Shown: positions 1 through 10,616 of the stretch, one piece after another
How positions within the stretch are numbered: position 1 is the first letter of the stretch
Layout: the number at the start of each line of letters is the position of its first letter
DNA from: Acanthochlamys bracteata
Lineage: Eukaryota > Streptophyta > Magnoliopsida > Pandanales > Velloziaceae
NCBI GenBank assembly: GCA_019914995.1
Contig: CM034135.1
Span: 3,350,501-3,414,500, forward strand
DNA length: 64,000 nucleotides
Direction: 5' to 3'
Translations under genes and position numbers: made by a program
Notes under the pieces: generated by a model
Told to the model about the DNA's origin: nothing
The model's input: only the letters and a program-made list of their open reading frames with translations
Database searches by the model: none

Positions 1-2179
1 ATTAGAACTTTTAATTTCGCAAACAGGCCGGGTATATTTTGTTGAGTCCCAACCAATAATGTCTTAGCAGGCTATTAAGAACTTAAGACAGCCATGTCAA
101 CGTTATGTGTCCACGTCAGCAAAACTCAATGGAATCTAAATTACGCATTTGCCACTCACTTTATAATATATCCTTCGTACGCTTTTATTTACCTGGTATA
201 CACTTTTTATTACAAATACCAACTTCCGTATAGGCCCTGCAAAAGCTGGTACTTAATTCTCTTGGAAATTTGAAATACGACCCTTAACTAGAAATAAATT
301 AAGGTCCAGTAGAGGCCCTGAATATTTCAACTGCAGCCCAAAGGCTGAAAAACAATCTACCATGTATGTGGTAATGCACGCATCAACTGATCCATGACTT
401 TTTCACCTTTTGAATGTTTGATCAATGTTTACAGATTCAAATAAATTTTTATAGTTTTTGCAATCATTTAGTCTATATAATCTACATTTTGAAAACTTAA
501 TTTGAAAAATGTTACTTCAAATAAGTTTGCTTTTGACAAAACAACACGTTAATATTTTTAACTTGATAGTAATACTTTTGGTGACCAGTATGCTACTGCC
601 ATGAATCCTTTGCGTTAGGATCATAAAGCCACTACGAGTTTGTCAAACAACATAACTGCATTTCCTTACCTTGAATTTCGAATAACCATTTTACATATAT
701 GATTCAGAAAATGTGAAATAATTTTGACTGAACCGCTAACTCTTGTCACTGCAAACTTTTCTATGAATGAATATTTTTGTTGACACATGGATTAATTTTT
801 CTAAAAATTAATTCAATAGCTATGTGAGAAAGTTGGGATTAATGTCATGCATTGAAATATTGCTTTCACAAAAGTCTAGTCTAATAAGAGAGTCATCAAT
901 AAATCAAGCAAGTTTCCTACTGACGACAATACCATATCCAAATATTAATTATTCAATTTTCATTTATTTTTGAAACTGAGAGAATGATTTGTAACATATG
1001 AAATAGAACTACTTTAAAATAGAAAATATATTTAAAAATTTTTTTTAATAAATTTTATTTTTTATTTGTAAATAAAAATAAGAACTTATAATATTAATAA
1101 AAAATTTAAGAAATATAAAATAAAAAAATTATAAAACGTACTTTCAAATAAGCTCAAAATAAAATTTTCATTTTTCATGGAAGTCCTTAAGTACATAAGT
1201 ATATTTTCCATTATAGCACTATTTTTTGTTTCTTGTTTGGAATCATACATGGAAGTTGAGTAAAGAGAAGCCGAGATTGCGAAGGGTTCAAGCAACTCAG
1301 CGACGGTAGACCAAATTCTATCGCAATCGTGCAAAACCCTAATCAGAACTTCATTAATTATTTTAAATATTCTAGAGAAACGTATTAAATATTGTCTATA
1401 ATTAAAAAAGGAAATAGGTTTGAAAGAAAAGAGAGCATCTAGGATTTTGGGATTATGAAAATGAATGAAGTTCCCAAGACGTATTTAATTCAGTGTTTGA
1501 CGTGCAATTGTTTAATTAATTTTGTTTCTCTGTTTCTTTTTCCTAGTTGAGCTCTACACGCCAACGCAATACCCGATTATGACATATTTGACACGACTCG
1601 GTGGCTTTTGGAAGTTTTTTAAAAATAACAAATATTTAATTTAATTTTAAAAAAATAAGTTTTTTATTTAAAAATAATAATTTATATTATTCTATAATTT
1701 ATACTTATAGAAGTATACTATTCTATAATTTAATAAAAGTTTTATTTTGTAGTCATTGGACATATGTCCTAACTAATTGACAAATTAATTAAGATAATTG
1801 ACTATTTTGGTACTACTCAACAAAAAGTAAAAGAAGAAAGTTTTCAAAATGGCATTGATTTCATTGTATAATTTCTTTTACTAGCGAATAACTAATGCAT
1901 TCATCAGACACGTTCAACAAAATTCAAAGGAATCAAACGGCTTAAGCCTTTGTTCATCTTGAAATTTGAATTTGCGTGTACTTATTGGGATCTCTAGCAA
2001 TAACTAACAAAATAACAAATACATACTAGTTCCATTTTTCCGCAAGTCAATTCTATTTAGACGATTTTCAATGCAATTATCAACTTCATTTCCTAGCTAG
2101 CTAGTCTGAAATATACAAATTTTAGAAGTTTTTGTTTGACAAACATATATAATCCTAAAAAAATTAATATAAATTATCT

Positions 2180-2220
<41 letters not shown>

Positions 2221-2287
2221 GAATATATGTATATTATTTTTAAAATATATATCAGTACACATAATTGCGGTTCCTTTTGATAAAAAG
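1..2287. other. AT-rich intergenic DNA, no supported gene
   Basis: No convincing gene is seen. An AAACCCTAA telobox-like string lies near 1335 and a minus-strand open frame covers 1086-1334, but the frame begins at TTG and has no recognised domain. A long AT microsatellite lies at 2184-2218. Confidence 0.6.
2184..2218. repeat. (AT)n microsatellite
   Basis: An uninterrupted alternating AT run of about 35 bases is visible. Such runs are usually length-polymorphic. Confidence 0.9.
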
Positions 2288-2560
2288 TTCTAAATTATAT
2301 ATTCATAGTTAGATATAAAAAATATGAGTTAAAAAAATATTAATAAAATTTTTGTTCAATTGAATTGAGAATTAATCTTTATATAATTTTTTAATCAAAA
2401 TAACAGAAAAAAATAGTATATATATTTTGAAAAAATTTTGTCAGTTTAATTGAAAAGTACGATAAAAATTTATGATTCGATTGAACTAATAAGTTGATAG
2501 TATATTTTGAATTTATAATTTCATATTTAATGATAAAAAATAAATTTAAAATTTTATATC
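2288..2560. repeat. Foldback MITE-like element, long-TIR family, copy 1 (diverged)
   Basis: The two ends form a long imperfect inverted repeat. The left arm, with AGATATAAAAAATATGAGTT near 2311, resembles the reverse complement of the right arm around 2500-2545. The same arm sequence occurs in the two better copies near 9970-10247 and 10333-10616. This is the most decayed of the three and its edges are approximate. It has no coding capacity. Confidence 0.5.
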
Positions 2561-3278
2561 GAAAGAATCACACTAATGTGTATAAATTTATATTTAAAAA
2601 AATAATATACATATATTTTTAAATGTATCAATTCGATCCAGCGATCAGATTATAATAATTCAACCATTTGATTTTTCAGAAGAAATTAATACGTTTATCT
2701 ATTGTAGCCATGGTGGTTTTATTGAACTACAATGGATTTGAAAATAAAAGAGCGAAAGAATGTACATATATTTTCATGTATATATTCTCTGCAATACAAT
2801 TCGATAGCAAACGAAAGTTGCTTGTCTCTTTTACTACAGAAGAAAGTATGAGACCTGAAAGAATGAATCATGCTTTCTGTGCCCTTACCTATAAATTCTG
2901 CTGCAAACTTTTGGATCTTCGTGGAACTGAAATTAATGTGAATTTTACCAAAGCAAAGAACAGAAATCCAAATCCTAGAAAATTAACCTTACCTCGATCC
3001 AAACTAATCAATGCACACGTGCGCATGGTTTACTCATTCATTCCTATCAATGTCGAATCTTATCAAGAACTACTACTGCGTTACTTCTCAAAAATTTTCT
3101 TAAAACTTAAAATTTCATGGGAGCAAATTAAACAGGATGCAGGAAACAATCTGTCACTTCCACCATTATCCTAGCTTCACTAACAAGTTTTTCTACCACA
3201 AAGTTCAATCTTAAAATACATGCCGAAAAACAAAGAAGCAACGATATTACAAAGGACAAGATTTTTGCACTAACCATT
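2561..3278. other. Intergenic, 3' side of the LBD gene
   Basis: This stretch holds the 3' flank of the minus-strand LBD gene. A 168-codon plus-strand frame (2668-3174) is open, but it begins with TTG (first ATG at 2708) and resembles no family I recognise. It is probably a chance frame, so no gene is called. Confidence 0.5.
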
Positions 3279-4195
3279 TTAACCTAAGTATGTGATGTTT
3301 TCATTTGTGATTGTGCTGTAATCAGTAGAGCTCGTCGACGGAGCAGCAGTATACATAGAAGAAGCCGTAGATGGCGAAGGCGCAGCTGGCAGTGATTGTA
3401 CTGGTGCTGCCTGAGGAGAAGATCCAATAGACGGTAACGCAGCAACGGAGACAACTTCTGGCGATGAGTTGAATACTATAGTTGCTGTTGTATGAGATAC
3501 TGCAGGGAAGTTATTGTTACTGTTGTTGGCTTGTTGCCTGAACTTGTGCTTCAAAATCTCAGCTCTTACTGCATTGAGTTCAGCTTCCAGTGCCTGCACT
3601 TGTTGCTGTAACGCTATGATCGCGCCCATGCACCCGTAAACCGGATCTCTTAATCGAACATTTGCTTCATAGACCAAACTGTTTGCCGCATCTGCTCTTT
3701 GAGCTTCAGGTACTTCCTGCGAAGTATTCAATTTCAATCACTATATCATTCAGACCACCGCGCTATATCACATAAATCAAAATCATCGATTAAGATAGAT
3801 TTTATTTCTACTACCATTAACATCTTGGAAACATTGCTTGCGCCGAAGACCTTGTGGACAGACGCAAACCGGTGAGGTTCATGTGGAGAAAAATAAGGAG
3901 AGAAAGGGCATTCCTGAGCACAGCGTCGCCGTAGAAGCTTGCAAGCGGCACAAGGGGTTATTGTATTAAGACCACCTACACCTACAACTGTTCCGGCCAT
4001 CCGATTGATGACATCAGATTCTCTCTTGACCTTCTTCCCCACCTCATCACACCTCTCCCTAATCAATCGATCAAAGAGTCAAGAAATTACATAAATATAC
4101 AAAAAAGGCACATAAATGTTTATAAGAAAAATAAACATGGTATATATGTATAATTGAATGAAATGATTTCATCTATTGCACCTAGGTGTCGACAT
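3279..4195 (-). CDS. LBD15: LOB-domain transcription factor, LBD15-like (class I)
   Basis: This is a plant-specific nuclear DNA-binding protein. Coding exons on the minus strand are 4195-4182 (14 nt), 4058-3815 and 3716-3279, joined at GT-AG sites in matching phase, giving about 231 aa. The LOB domain has the C-block CAACKLLRRRCAQECPF, the GAS block around FASVHKVFGASNVSKML and a leucine-zipper-like coil after VYGCMGAI; the tail is rich in Ser, Ala and Pro. The joined start reads MSTPRERCDEVGKKVKRE, like the remembered start of Arabidopsis LBD15 (about 224 aa), as does the LNTITPCAACK block. Without the 14-nt exon the frame has no ATG before the domain except an internal Met, so that exon decides the start. 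LBD15 has been linked to meristem and vascular or secondary-wall programmes. Family assignment is firm; LBD15 rather than LBD13 is likely. Confidence 0.92.
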
Positions 4196-5302
4196 CCAGG
4201 CATGCTCTTGAGGAAGGAGATTAAAAGAAACTGATCAATATTATAAGGAAAATCAAGATCAAGAAGAGCACAGAGAAGTGAAAGAGGAAAGAAGGAATAT
4301 AAGAGAAAGGAAAGAGTGCTTAAAAGGCAAGTTAATAAAGGAAAGTGGGCCTGATCAAAATCTTATACACTAATAAAGAGAGAAAAACCTAAAACAAAAC
4401 AAAAAACAATGTCTGTAAAGAAGGTGAGAGGTAACAGATCATCTGCAGTGATTATCTGTCTGTTGCTTGATGGTTTTCTTCAGATGTAATACCGAGCTAA
4501 TATTTCTACTATGAGAAATTACAGCTAGCTAAAAAACTAGGGATAGATCAAAGAATACATGAAAAAGAAAGGGAATAAGTTAAAGAAGAAGAACAAGATT
4601 ATCTCCTCTGCTTATGTTCTTCTTCTTGCTGCTGCTTCTTAGAAATGGGTTTTAAAGATGTTGACTTCTGTGAAGAAGATGAAGAAGAAGAAAGAAGGCA
4701 AAAAAAATTTGTAATAAATTGCTTGGGATCTTAAACGTTAACAGTTTATTAGGTTGGCTGGATTTAGTCATGTGGCCGTCTGCGGACAACTGTGTACGTG
4801 AAGGAAGAACTTGTATGTATAGTCCAGTACATTTGGGCTTTATAAGTTCTTAATGGGCCAGGCTTAGTGTTAATTGCCCCATTTTAGAAGTCCTTAATGA
4901 GCCATTGTATCGGCTTTTGCTTCTAAGGGCCAAGGTTTATTGTTAATGGGCTAAAATTTTTACGGGTGCTTAAATTTGTAAGCAAGATTTTTATTGAAGG
5001 AAATAGCTGGAAATTCTTATAAAGAAAATTTTATTATAATAGAAATTATTTTAAGAGACCTTTTTTCAAAGAGAAAAATAAAATAAACGATAACAAAATC
5101 TTACTAATATATACAATTTTTATTTTTAAATTTTAAAAATTTAGATAAAAAATTTATTAAAAATATGAAAAAAAATTTAGAATAAAATGATCTCCAATCC
5201 AATCGGTACCGAAGTATTAATACATGTACTTTCTTAACACATTTCACAATATATGCTTCTTAATCTTATAACAAATATACAAGAACCTCTGCATTTTATT
5301 AA
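4196..5302. other. LBD15 upstream region
   Basis: This is the minus-strand 5' flank of the LBD gene. On that strand it has CT-rich stretches around 4590-4700 (CTTCTT repeats), which may be 5' UTR or promoter. I see no certain TATA box and no other gene. Confidence 0.5.
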
Positions 5303-5542
5303 GAAAGCGTTTGAAAATACTTATAAAATAAATTTTTTTGAAATAGATAATATTATTATTATTTTTAAAAATGAACTTTATTTTTTTAGTTAAGAAAAAT
5401 AAAAATATATAATAAAAAAATTTTATTACACTTTTTTTTCATTTTTTAAATTTTAAATTTTAAATATTTTTAAAATATATTAAAAAATATATAATTAAAA
5501 ATTTTTTAAAAATCTTGCGAAAATGTTAAGCCAAACGTGCTC
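5303..5542. mobile_element. Tourist-like (PIF/Harbinger) MITE, 240 bp
   Basis: The element is flanked by TAA on both sides (5300-5302 and 5543-5545). Its ends are GAAAGCGTTTG and the reverse complement GAGCACGTTTG. The interior is almost pure A/T and non-coding. Size, TIR type and TAA duplication match the element at 47216-47455, so both were probably moved by a PIF/Harbinger transposase supplied elsewhere. The TIRs are diverged, suggesting an old insertion. Confidence 0.7.
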
Positions 5543-5575
5543 TAAATTTTATGTTCGATATATGTACGTGTTAAC

Positions 5576-6142
5576 TAGGGGTGACAATTCGAATTTCTGG
5601 ATCGGTTCCGGTCGATTCATATAATAACCGGATTAAAATTATTCAACCCTAATCCGATCCATTTATTTATATGGATCAAAATTATCAATCCTAACTCAAC
5701 CTATTTATAACCGGATCAAACTCGGATCGACCTATTTAATAATTAAAATTATTAAAATAAAAATAATAAATATTAATTTTTAATAATAATATATAAAAAT
5801 TATTAATTATGATATATTTAAAAAGAAAATTATTAATTTTGACAAATTTTGTAAATTAAATAAAAATTAGTTAAATTAAGATAAATTAAAAAATATATAT
5901 ATAAATTAAATTTAAATTTTTTGATATTATTTTCTAATTATTAAATAATATATATTATATAAATAATTAAACGGGTCAATTTTGGGTCAATACGAATCCG
6001 ATCTGAACCCATTTAAAATTTCGGATGATTTTTTGATCGACCCGAAATCGATCAGAATTCGGCTAAGTATTGATCCAAATTCGACTTTTTCAGATCAATT
6101 TCGGATCAGATTTTCAAATCGGATCGAAATTTGCCACCCATA
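5576..6142. mobile_element. hAT-type MITE with perfect 8-bp target duplication
   Basis: The 567-bp element begins TAGGGGTGACAATTCGAATT. Its other end, read as reverse complement, begins TATGGGTGGCAAATTTCGAT, giving terminal inverted repeats. It is flanked on both sides by the identical octamer GTGTTAAC (5568-5575 and 6143-6150), the target-duplication length expected of hAT transposases. The subterminal parts carry repeated CGGATC/GATCCG-like words, which could be transposase-binding sites. The centre is AT-rich and has no transposase frame. Relatives lie at 53149-53638 and 56757-57286. Confidence 0.88.
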
Positions 6143-6745
6143 GTGTTAACATAGACTATATAACTCTGTTTTATTCCTTTTCATTGAATGTGACAATCCA
6201 TCTACGCTACAAAGACACCCGAGGATTTTGAAAGTTATAATTATATATTTAATTAATACAGTACAATATTTCTGCAAGTTTGAGAGTTATTTTCCTACTT
6301 AGGCAAATTAATTGTTCTTTGTCAAGGTGTTGCGTACCTACTAGTAAGTTGTAACTAATGTCAAGTTTATCAACCAACTCAATCTAATTATTTGTTAAAT
6401 TAAAAATTTTACCTTACTTTACCGTTAGTATAAATAAAGTATATTGAAAGTCAAGTCTTTAGATTTTATTTTTGAAAAAATTTTCTTAATCTACAGGACC
6501 GATTCTTTGTAGCTTAAAAAACTGTCCACAATAATACACAATAACATAAAAAAATTATGTAATGTGCTCAAGAATGTTTGAAAATTTTTTTTAAATAAAA
6601 ATATTTTTATATTATTATAAAAATAAATTTTATTTTTTTATTTAGAAAATAAATAATTAATAATAAAATTTTATAATATAATATTTTAAATATAAAATTT
6701 TTAAAAATTCTATTAAAAAATATAAATTAAATTATTAGAAAGAAG
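6143..6745. other. Intergenic AT-rich DNA
   Basis: No gene is seen. A degraded AT-rich segment near 6565-6740 resembles the interior of the Tourist-like elements and may be another decayed copy. Confidence 0.5.
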
Positions 6746-6987
6746 GAGGGGGCGTTTGGAATTGCTTATCAAATAAAATTTTTCTGAAACGAAAAATATT
6801 TTTATTTTTATAAAAAAATAAACTCTATTGTTTTTACTTCTAAAAAGTTAATAAAAATACATAATAAAAAGATCTCATTATGTAAAAATTTTCGACACTT
6901 TTTAAATTTTTATAAAATATATATTAAATACATAAAATAAAAAAAAGTTCAAAAAAATAATTTTGAAACGTGATGTCAAACGTGCTC
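6746..6987. mobile_element. Tourist-like MITE, 242 bp, diverged copy
   Basis: The ends are GAGGGGGCGTTTGG and, as reverse complement, GAGCACGTTTGAC. AAG flanks both sides (6743-6745 and 6988-6990), a possible variant of the usual TAA duplication. Length, AT-rich interior and end sequences agree with the elements at 5303-5542 and 47216-47455. It is non-coding. Confidence 0.6.
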
Positions 6988-8009
6988 AAGAGCAACAGTG
7001 TTATCGCTGTACCCGGTCTTCGTAGCCGCTCATCAACAGTTGTCAGAAATTGCATAGGAGGATGTTTGAAAACGAGCTCACACTGTTAAGAAAATATTTC
7101 TTTTATATTTAGATTTTTTCAACTTAAATTATAAAAATAAGTAATAAATTATAAGATATTTATATAAATAATTGATATTCTTTTTAGATTAAAACGATAA
7201 AAAGTCTTTTATTGTAAACATTCTCTAAACGTTTCCTAATTCTTGATAGAAGTATCATTTTGATTTTTCTTCCGAACAAGTACATTTCTTTATTAATATT
7301 ACTTTCCTATAAAGTAACTCAAAAATAATTTTTCTATATTAAAAATTACTTTCAGATAACTTTTATAGTTCAATTTTATAAATTTATTATTATAAATATA
7401 TTTTCTAATAACTTAATTTTTAAACATTTATTACTTAAATTCTATTTTCAAATTAACAAATAACACACATTCTAATTCAAAAACGTTAAAAGTTAAGATT
7501 TAGCTTAAGCCATCTGGAGCCCGGAAGAACTGGAGTTTGGAAAAGCCACGGCGAGAGTTAGAGAATAATTTTGAAAAGTATTTTTGAAATAAAAAATATT
7601 TTTATTTTATTTTTAAAATAAGTAATATAATAATTTTTAATTAAATTTTTTTATATTATTTAAATTTTAAATAAATTCAATAAAATTTTATAAAAATTTT
7701 ATTAAAAAGTATTAACAGAAAAAACTGAAAATTTTCTTTCCAGAAAGCAATCGAAACGGGTGCAAAAGAATAGTAAGATTCCTTGTGGTTTTACTTCAGT
7801 ATTAATTGCAAGCATGATTTGTTAGGCGCAGTTGGTCAAACTTCATTTACACTCTTGTCTACGAAATCTTAAATGAACCTTACCGAATTCAAGAATCCAC
7901 TATTGCAAAATTAAGTTGCTAGATTAGCTCAATCAACTAATTTAAACGATCACGTGAACACAAAAACAACAACCGCTATAACAAAAAACATAAGAAAAAA
8001 TTCTAAACA
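6988..8009. other. Intergenic, upstream of the small peptide frame
   Basis: AT-rich DNA with another decayed MITE-like stretch near 7560-7740. A CACGTG G-box (7951-7956) lies about 55 bases before the ATG at 8010. The bases between are A/C-rich, like a plant 5' UTR. Confidence 0.45.
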
Positions 8010-8210
8010 ATGACATACTACAAGGTGATTGCTGCGTGCGTGTTGTTCTTCGGGTGCGATCATATCACCGCTGCGCGCGCGCAGAATCCTATCATTACTC
8101 CGAATTTAGTTCCAGCGTGTAGTATTCTTTGCAGCATGAAAGCTACAAGATTTCACTATAACAAACATAACACTATCCGTCATGGCGAACGACTAAAGTT
8201 GGAGGATTAA
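8010..8210 (+). CDS. Hypothetical small secreted protein (66 aa)
   Basis: I do not recognise this protein. It starts at a real ATG after an A/C-rich, UTR-like leader with a G-box about 55 bases upstream. Residues 1-24 look like a signal peptide: a hydrophobic core VIAACVLFFGC followed by AARA just before Gln25. The predicted mature part is about 42 aa, with two cysteines (the pair in ACSILC) and a basic, His-rich tail. The base composition is clearly more G/C-rich than the flanking desert. It ends 107 bases before the stop of the opposite-strand DUF688-like gene, so the two are convergent. It could be a short secreted peptide, the remnant of a longer gene, or a chance frame. Confidence 0.35.
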   Translation: MTYYKVIAACVLFFGCDHITAARAQNPIITPNLVPACSILCSMKATRFHYNKHNTIRHGERLKLED

Positions 8211-8317
8211 CAAATCAAGAGACGAACGCATGAGTTACAGAAATATCTTGCATACATGAAGCATGCATGCATGATTTATAACAAGTAGCACTGCTAATAA
8301 CTGTAAGATGTAAAAGA

Positions 8318-8956
8318 TCATGATATGGATTTGTGAGCCACGTTGAAGAAAACGTTCTTGAATTCCCTCATAGAATGAGACTTGCGATTAAACCTTCCTC
8401 CGAAGCACGCCGTCTCCGACCGGTACGGAGATTTCTTCAGGTCTTCTCTTTCAAGATCTTCTTCTTCATCAACGAAGGAAAATCTAGAACTAGCTGAAGA
8501 ATAAACCCTATTATACTTGGAACAACTCATCGAGGAATTAAACGAAGAACACGTCGACTTTGGCGTGGAAGGATATACACCGCAAGATCTACGTCTGGCC
8601 CATGACGATCTCCTACTGCTGCTGCTGAACAGTTTCTTGATCAGGCTAGATTTTGTTTTAGTTGAAGTGTCAGTAGTAGAGCCGTTCATGTTGAGGTTGT
8701 TGTGATGAGAAGGTGGAGGGGTTAATGGAGGGAATAGAAGTGTTGACGAAGACATATTCACTGCTGCAGGATGTTTCGGAGTTCCCGGTAATAGTTCCCA
8801 GACGAAAGGCACGGATGCCGGAGCTGTGGCGTAGATTCTGAACGACGGCACCGAGCTTTCTTTCGATAGAAGTCTAGAGAAGAACTTGTCATTCTTTTCT
8901 AATACCAGGGAATCTTCATTCTTTTGATGTTGCTGCTTATTGCTTGTGGAGAACAT
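8318..8956 (-). CDS. DUF688-like plant protein, 212 aa
   Basis: This is an intronless, Ser-rich plant protein of unknown function. Near the N-terminus it has the characteristic FRIY...VPFVWELLPGTPKHP motif, followed by Pro-rich LFPPLTPPPS, a basic block (LIKKLFSSSSRRSSWARRR), an acidic stretch (DEEEDLEREDL) and a basic C-terminus. The motif is typical of the DUF688 or closely related families, thought to be cytosolic or nuclear. I start it at ATG 8956 (MFSTSNKQQ), not at the upstream in-frame codons, because a TATATATA string lies at 9013-9020 on this strand about 60 bases upstream, which would place transcription start between them. From memory, Arabidopsis At5g01790, next to a saposin gene, may be the counterpart, matching the neighbour here. 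Confidence 0.75.
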   Translation of the reverse strand: MFSTSNKQQHQKNEDSLVLEKNDKFFSRLLSKESSVPSFRIYATAPASVPFVWELLPGTPKHPAAVNMSSSTLLFPPLTPPPSHHNNLNMNGSTTDTSTKTKSSLIKKLFSSSSRRSSWARRRSCGVYPSTPKSTCSSFNSSMSCSKYNRVYSSASSRFSFVDEEEDLEREDLKKSPYRSETACFGGRFNRKSHSMREFKNVFFNVAHKSIS

Positions 8957-9012
8957 GTTTAATTTGGAACTAGAGGAGAGAATAGATAAGAGTTGAAGGA
9001 GAGAATGGAAGT

Positions 9013-9020
9013 ATATATAG
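9013..9020 (-). promoter_or_regulatory. TATA box of the DUF688-like gene
   Basis: A TATATATA octamer on the minus strand lies about 57-64 bases before the proposed ATG at 8956. The spacing fits a transcription start near 8985 with a short leader, and argues against the longer reading frame that would include this sequence as coding. Confidence 0.55.
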
Positions 9021-9056
9021 AACTGGGAGAATGGAGAAATTATTTTTTTCTTTTTG

Positions 9057-9969
9057 TTGATTTTCAATCAATGCCGGCTAATTTTGAGGCTACTAGAGAA
9101 TTATTTCTTCTCTTTTTGTGACATATGGAATTATTCAACAGTAGGTATGATAGAGATTAATTAAGTAACGATTAGTAGTTTCACACTGTGTCTCATTCCA
9201 TGTCCCTTAGTATTATTTTCTATTAATTTTTGAACGATTGTGTGTTAGTTTAATGAGACGGATGATATAATTAGTGTGTCAAAAATATTGGTTTTGAGTT
9301 GAAGTGTTCATTTGCCGGTGGTATATGTTAATTGCGCTCCATTCTTGTCTCTTGTCTTGGTCGATTATAGCTTATTCCACATTACCAGTTTGATGGTATT
9401 AGGTTAGACTAGCTTAGTGTTTAAGCTGATTAATTGGATTCATATTGAAAGTTGTTTGATCTACAAGTTAAAATTGATTTGTGAAGTATTTTTAAAATAG
9501 AGTTTTTAAAATAAAAAATATTTTTATTATTTTTTCTAAAATAAGTATTTTTTTTTTACTTCTAAAAAATATAATAAAAAAATATTACTACGTAGAATGT
9601 TTTTATATTTTTTAAATTGTAAAATAAATTTCTTAAAAATTTATAAAAGATGCTCCGGTCATTTGCTTGAAACTCCGGCAGGTCCACCATGTGAAGTTGC
9701 TGTTGCACCTCCTTCACTTCCTGGGTAACTGCAGAGGAGAAACAGGACTGCACTCTGCTATTGAGTTCATGATCATCAATGCAGAATGTGGTGCAGATAG
9801 CGGTTGCTTACTCGATTGGTGCGGTTTAGAAGTGCTTCTTAATTTGATTTTCCCCTAAAAATTTTAGATATATTATAATTTTTTAAAATTTAAAAATATA
9901 CTTAACCGTTCAGAATTTAGAATTAAAAAAAAATTATATATATATATATATATATAAAGATGCATAAAA
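9057..9969. other. Intergenic with a small G/C-richer island
   Basis: Mostly AT-rich. Bases 9645-9855 form an island of ordinary coding-like composition. On the minus strand one frame stays open for about 43 codons, including MIMNSIAECSPVSPLQL. I cannot assign it to a family; it may be a captured or relic gene fragment. Confidence 0.4.
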
Positions 9970-10247
9970 AATTTTAAATATAATCTCTACTGTTGGATAT
10001 GAAAAACTATGAGTTACAAAGACGGCAACAAAATTTTAACTCAATCGGATCATAAATTGATCTCCATCAAATCTCTTGATCAAAATAACGTAAAAAGAAA
10101 AAAAAAACATTTTTATCAAATTATTATTTATATCATTTGATCAACGCCGGATGAAAATTGATTTGTATTCCGATTGATTTGAAATTTTGTTAGTATATAT
10201 TTTACTAATAGTTCTTCATATTTAACTGGAGATTAAATTTGAAAATT
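9970..10247. repeat. Foldback MITE-like element, long-TIR family, copy 2
   Basis: The two arms of roughly 110 bases are imperfect inverted repeats. The left arm includes AATCTCTACTGTTGGATATG and CTCAATCGGAT; the reverse complement of the right arm includes AATCTCCAGTTAAATATGAA and ATCAATCGGAA. The short central spacer is A-rich. It is non-coding. A second copy lies about 85 bases downstream in the same orientation. Confidence 0.75.
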
Positions 10248-10332
10248 TAGATTGAAAAGGGTGCCCTAAAGATCCCCTATCCTCATCCATATATATATAT
10301 ATGAGCACTTTATTTCTAATTTATAGATCGAG

Positions 10333-10616
10333 TAATTTTAAATCTAATCTCTAACGTTGGATATAAAAAATTATGATTTAAAAATGTGTTCATAAAATTT
10401 CAGCTCAATCGGACCACTAATTCACCTTCATCCGATCACTTAATTAATATGATAAAATAAAATAATTTTAATTAATATATATTGTATTATTTTTATCATT
10501 TTAATTAATTAGTCGGATAGAGATAAATTCGTAATCCGATTGAATTGAAATTTTATAAATATATTTTTAATTCATAATTTTTTATATTGTACGGGGAAAA
10601 TTAAATTTGAAAGTGA
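10333..10616. repeat. Foldback MITE-like element, long-TIR family, copy 3
   Basis: Built like copy 2. The left arm has AATCTCTAACGTTGGATAT, ATTATGATTTAAAAATGTG and CTCAATCGGAC; the right arm carries the matching inverted words (TAATCCGATTGAATTG and TAATTCATAATTTTTTATAT). The centre is AT-rich. RNA from this segment would fold into a long hairpin, as expected of a small-RNA-generating MITE. Copies 2 and 3 in tandem suggest local duplication or insertion preference. Confidence 0.75.

Noticed and set aside
1086-1334. Minus-strand frame with WSTVAELLEPF, vaguely like hAT transposase
   Set aside because: The similarity is a few residues only, the start is not ATG, and no other transposase block was found nearby.
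2668-3174. 168-codon plus-strand frame, long for such AT-rich DNA
   Set aside because: It starts at TTG, has no family resemblance, lies in the 3' flank of the LBD gene, and its composition gives no coding signal.
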